Below the pieces are notes generated by a model. That model worked only from the letters and a program-made list of their open reading frames with translations. It ran no database searches and was not told where the DNA came from. This document shows, one piece after another, positions 59,646 to 64,000 of a stretch of DNA of 64,000 nt (within the stretch, counting starts at the first letter, position 1; each line of letters opens with the position of its first letter). The stretch lies in contig CM069447.1 of assembly GCA_035610835.1 (NCBI GenBank), forward strand, positions 24,644,161 through 24,708,160, read 5' to 3'. Both the position numbers and the translations under genes were made by a program. Origin of the DNA: Ophiura sarsii (Eukaryota > Echinodermata > Ophiuroidea > Amphilepidida > Ophiuridae).

Positions 59646-62600
59646 TAGGTTTCACCCTGTAGAATAATTACACAAAACAGGATGAAATAGTCGCGTTCTC
59701 TTTAAATCGAATTGACATACGTCTGCCGTTGATTCAGAGATAAAACTCACTTCATCAAACCTGCTGAAAGCCCATTAGAAAGACCCCTGGATGGAAAGTG
59801 AAGCATCTGTACATTAACAGTGACGTTTTTACCTTCTCTAGGGCCGTCAACGTAAAGATCACCTTATCAGGTTTGGCATTATCTAACTAATAGACTTCAT
59901 TGTATAAGTTGTGTCGTATATATAGTGTGCTGAGGATAATGCTATTTTACAACAAAAAAAAGCCATTACATCGGAGATGTCCGACATAATACATGGCTTC
60001 GGGATGACAACACACAAATCTCGCACGGATTCCACTGATGCCGATTGAGTAATTGCGATAAAATCATTGAGACCTTTAGACATAGAACCGTGATTTTGCT
60101 TGAGGTTGAAAATGCCTCTCAATTGGGAGATTTGTCGAAATGTAGAAATTCAAAAAATTCGGGATCGTTTTCTAACGTGATGGTTAAACCATCTAAATGT
60201 CTGAAGGCATTTGACCTAGATATTTGTTAGATACATCGTTTAACTATTGGGTATTACAGTCTGGGATGGAAATGGGGTATGTTTTGTGGAGAATAAAAAT
60301 AGGACATAACACTAAAAACGGAGATTTGTGGTCCAATATCGTTTATCCTCAACTGATCAACATGACACCATGCCACGTTATTTGTATCACGCCGTCGTCT
60401 TCGTTGTTTTCCAAGTTCCAGCAATGGCAGTCGATACACAATTCTCTTATTATAACATACTAGACCGTGTCCTAAATATATACAAAACGTGCCATGTCCA
60501 CCCACCATCAAAATGCACCCAATACACATGTATCTACTCAGTACATTATGTGTGCATATGGTATGTTACAGATAAATAAGTTTACGTCAAAACACTCAGG
60601 GGGTTGGTGGTCGGGGAAGTAAAACTAAAAATTGATCTTAACAATAAATATTGGTTATCCTACAGTCTTAAACTATTTTGTCAGTGTTATTGCGCTTTAT
60701 TCCTTTGAGGGCGCTATACGGAATAAAGGTAATGTACTAAAATATAAAATACATTGCTGTGCTCAGTATGCTCTGTGTACATACATATCATTTGCACACA
60801 TTAACAATGATTACAGTATAATTGTTACGCTTGTATTACACTGAAAGCCACTCCACATTGTTTGAAAGATAACTTAAAAGAGGATTGGCGATACGACCGA
60901 CACCATTCATGAGCATGGATTTGATGTATGACGTAAAACGCAGGGCATCAAACATTCATTAGAATTACAAATATGGCCTCTATTCTTTCAGCTGATACTC
61001 ATTTGGGCCTTATTCATGCTGATGTGCCTCGCGCGTCACTTAAAACAACGCTTTCTCCTCGCTACATAACCATAGCGTTTCATTATTCAAGCACTCACGT
61101 TTAAATGCAAGTATACAAACATCAAGACGTCACACTCATTATATATATTTTTGCTAAATGTATTTTTTTTTAATATATCAAATCAAGTATTTTTCCCGCC
61201 GTCCTTACGATTATTACGCTATAATCATTGTGCTTTGTCATTGAATTCATTTGACTATAAGCTAACATCATACACTGTCTGATATTTACCCCCTTTTCGA
61301 TCCTCTCTTGTCTAGATATATACTCTTTTCTACCTCGATCAAATAACCTACTACGTAGATATCAATGTTACTATTAAAGTTTGATTTGTTAAGATACCAA
61401 GCGCATGGTTTCTTGTGCTACATTATTAACAAGTCCGTTTCCCCCACTAACATACAGTTTTATGTGAATTCAGGTAATGCGGGCGTGTATTTTTCTCTAA
61501 ATTATCTTAAAGGTGTATATCCCGATCACTTCAGTTTTTTTTCACATCGACATATTCTGATATCAGAAGGAAACTCATATTTTTCTCACTATTTCAGTAA
61601 AATCTTAGGCGCAAGATACATTCCATTAAGACGCTATAATGCAGTGGATTACTGCCAAAGGTGGTTCATCACCCGGCCAGCTTGTGCTTTTAAAATATGA
61701 ACCATTAGAGCTATGTAACTCAAACTTTGGAATATGACTATTTTAAAGAATGTATAATAGATCACATCAAGTTGAAAATCGGTTAAACAATCGGAACACT
61801 TACTATATATATCCTGCATTTGTGCATCTTCTCATGAAATGAAATGCAAGTTACTTCGATAAAATGTCATCTAAATAGTAACAGTTTCAAAATCCTTCGC
61901 AGTTATTTCCTTCATTTATAGAAAAGAGCGCCATCAATAGAAGTTCAATAACCGACTATCACTTAGGGAGTGAACTTGTTAGTCTATCATAATGAAAATA
62001 TTATTACACGCTATTTTCAAACATTTTTCTTTCGTAAATTGGCTGTTTGTGTTGTATTAGTTCCCGATTGGATCATGTTGACGCGAAACAGCAACACAAA
62101 TCTTGGAATATTACTATGGATTATGTTATGTTTACATTACGCTGCAATAAGGTCGAGTTCACAGTTGTAAGATGTGATGCCATTGGCCTTCCGTAGCCGT
62201 TGGCAGGGTAACAATCTAAAGTATACGCTCATGTTCCAACAACTAGATCAGTGATCACAATAATGTATGTAGGTGGGTTATATAAACGAGTATCACGTTA
62301 TAAATGATGCAAAAGGTAAATAAAGTGTTTCATTAAGTGTGGGGTAAAATCACGGTGTGTAGGAATAACCATAGATCGTCAATAGATTGGATTATTATCA
62401 CCCGGATTATCTCTATTAAAATGTTGTGTGGAGCTGATCTTAAGTGCTCAACAAAGAAAGTCATACACTTTGTTTCAATTATTTTTTGACCCAACAGACT
62501 ATATAGACATTTGGATGAATCTTTGTGACACAATTTGATACCAAAGTTGCAACCTAACAACAAAGATAATTTGCATCCCTTACCATCCCCACACGCAACC

Positions 62601-62684
62601 GTTGAACGCACTACGTAGAATAGGAACTTAACATTTTGGGACGAACATGACTTCTGTTGTCAGCGGTGTGTTTAAAATGGCGGT

Positions 62685-62782
62685 TCATGTATAATAGAAC
62701 ACATCAAAACATCGGGTCAGCAATCGGAACACTTACTATAACTTATACATATCCTGCATTTGTGCAGGATAGAGCAGACGCG
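62685..62782 (+). repeat. 98-bp templated insertion, unit 4
   Basis: Identical by eye to 19232-19329 and at the same unit position. It marks units 2 and 4 as sisters. Confidence 0.85.
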
Positions 62783-63572
62783 TCAGAGCAGACGCCGGTT
62801 TTTTCACATCGCTAGCTTATAAGAAGAATTTTCTCAAAATACGAGTATATTGGATAAAGTGTGAATTATCGGTCCCTTTGTGTTAGTTGATTGCGTCTAC
62901 GCAATCATCCACCACCCGGGGAAAATGTTAACAGCTCTCTACGCGTACTCAAAAAACCGCTTCAAATATAACATATTAAACGCCCCCATCGTTAGCACTC
63001 CGAAATTAATCACTCTGCCGTAATGTGCTCTCGAATGAGGTCATAGCAGGAAAAAATGCTTTGAATGTGTAATATATTTCAATCGTCAAACATTTATGTC
63101 ACATATTGTAATTTGAGGCCAAGTAATCTTGATGGCTCGCACAAAGTCCCATCGCAATAAATACGACGGTTGAATATGAAACCATTACCTAGATAATGAT
63201 CACCATCTTGAGATTATACACACTAGCAAAATAAAAATTTACTCTTCTTTCGCCTTAACACTCTCATGATATACGCAGTGGTTTGTTGGAGTCATTTGAA
63301 TAAATGTGCACATTATTGGTTCCAAACTTGTCGGGATTGTTAAAAGTTTACAATAAGAGAATTCTTATGTACCACTTTTAATGCAGAAAAAAAATCAGTA
63401 AAATGTCCGTATAGGCTTGTAAACACACATTATATAAGAACACTTCCTGCACTCTAACCTTAGAAAGTAGCCCATTATAGTACCCATTATCAAATTATTA
63501 TGTTATGCTATCATTGTCCTTTCGACTAAGTTTGTATCCCATGTACATTAACGTCCACCACACCATACTTAA

Positions 63573-63764
63573 CACTTTCCACGCAGCTATTATTTTTACC
63601 ATTATACAAAAGTCTCTCTCATGGATTACTGAACCAATACTAGGCATGTTTGTATTGTAATCAATGCATTTCTCATGATGATTCCAAATTTCAATTTTGA
63701 CATTTTCTAAACATTTTATGAAATGTTGAAATGTCGTTTGCAGACGCCTGCCGCGTGGAAGAAG
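63573..63764 (+). mobile_element. piggyBac-like MITE, orthologous insertion in unit 4
   Basis: Unit-4 counterpart. It looks identical to the unit-2 copy at 20151, including the shared internal shortening, with TTAA on both sides. Confidence 0.85.
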
Positions 63765-64000
63765 TTAATATCCTAAATGTTGAAATAGGTGTACCAACAA
63801 TATACCCGTTTTATTTTACCAGCTCATAATCTGCGCTTATTCTGTATATAGAGTTTCATCAGCCTATATCACTACCTTAATCACGTGACTTTCTATCAAC
63901 GTGAAACCACTATTTCACTAGTTGATTTCATTTGGGTCTCAGAAGCCTCGTTCTATGTCTCAATTGCTTCCTTAGTACTGGCATCGTTAATTTGACTTTT

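Larger units (their letters stand above)
42184..62570 (+). repeat. Giant tandem repeat, unit 3 (20,387 bp)
   Basis: Third full unit, collinear with units 1 and 2. It is distinguished by insertions at 47223 (mariner relative), 49031, 49553, 51545, 53148 and 54481, by a long (TA)n run at 50871, and by losses at about 43448 and 52745. It shares with unit 1 the short join in the region where unit 2 has 26655-27275. No host gene is visible. Confidence 0.95.
62571..64000 (+). repeat. Giant tandem repeat, unit 4 (5' 1.4 kb only, cut by the window)
   Basis: The unit restarts here and runs off the window. Its sequence is almost identical to 19118-20578 of unit 2, including odd private differences such as the 98-bp insertion after ggcgg. 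It is clearly more distant from units 1 and 3. The only sizeable difference seen from unit 2 is about 33 bp missing near 63462 (unit 2 has tttttatagaaagtagccca followed by more sequence at 20025). Confidence 0.93.

Noticed and set aside
144..64000. CRISPR array, operon or bacterial gene cluster
   Set aside because: There are no short regularly spaced repeats with unique spacers, no ribosome-binding sites with long frames, and the mobile elements are of animal type.
144..64000. Ribosomal RNA, histone or snRNA tandem array
   Set aside because: None of the conserved rRNA segments, histone frames, histone 3' stem-loop or recognisable snRNA sequences are visible, although the unit length would fit an rDNA repeat.

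Overview
This window looks like noncoding, AT-rich DNA from a multicellular animal, most likely a marine invertebrate. The evidence is the transposon content: mariner-type elements, piggyBac-like TTAA MITEs, the tail of a CR1/L2/Jockey-like non-LTR element, many foldback elements, and short TTAGGG-type motifs. No host protein-coding gene is supportable in 64 kb. Open frames are short and not conserved between repeat copies. The exceptions are two decayed transposon fragments: a mariner transposase N-terminus and a reverse transcriptase C-terminus. The species cannot be named from sequence alone.

The dominant feature is a giant tandem repeat. A landmark beginning ttgcatccctta recurs at 144, 19118, 42184 and 62571. 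This gives three complete units of 18,974, 23,066 and 20,387 bp and the first 1.4 kb of a fourth. The units are clearly homologous along their length and differ by point changes, copy-specific insertions, deletions, one inversion and one internal duplication. Units 2 and 4 are nearly identical where they overlap (18880-20578 against 62333-64000, offset 43,453 bp) and share a private 98-bp insertion. Units 1 and 3 share a deletion near 7805 and 51460. This suggests an alternating, higher-order period of about 43.45 kb.

Inside each unit is an older layer of duplication. A cassette of three modules is found in diverged paralogous forms. P is a TATA-containing block with a strongly conserved core. 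E is a block around tgtaattgaattcatta followed by ctctcttgtct. Q is a block around gggtcgggttcac. In unit 1 the order is P1 (3640), P2-E1 (4580-5600), P3-E2-Q2 (7420-8720), then E3-Q3 (17180-18960). Q1 survives in units 2 and 3 only. Between the cassettes lie a 2 x 208-bp tandem repeat, a telomere-like inverted repeat, a cluster of CCCGGG palindromes and a cluster of nested GTATCG palindromes, all at the same place in units 1, 2 and 3.

Mobile DNA inserted into individual units can be dated relatively, because the other units preserve the empty site. In unit 1 these are a 636-bp foldback, an SGC-type foldback at 8761, a truncated retroelement and a 78-bp micro-MITE remnant. In unit 2 they are a 200-bp MITE, a 1,077-bp long-TIR element, a piggyBac-like MITE, a 1,201-bp TIR element containing a tRNA-like segment, and a second copy of the micro-MITE. 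In unit 3 they are a 1,098-bp mariner relative, a 258-bp MITE, two large palindromic elements, a (TA)37 run and a roughly 484-bp insertion.

The most promising undescribed signal is the P-E-Q cassette. Its roughly 85-bp P core stays nearly unchanged between paralogs whose flanks have diverged. It looks like the promoter of a multicopy noncoding transcription unit, but no transcript can be proved from sequence alone.
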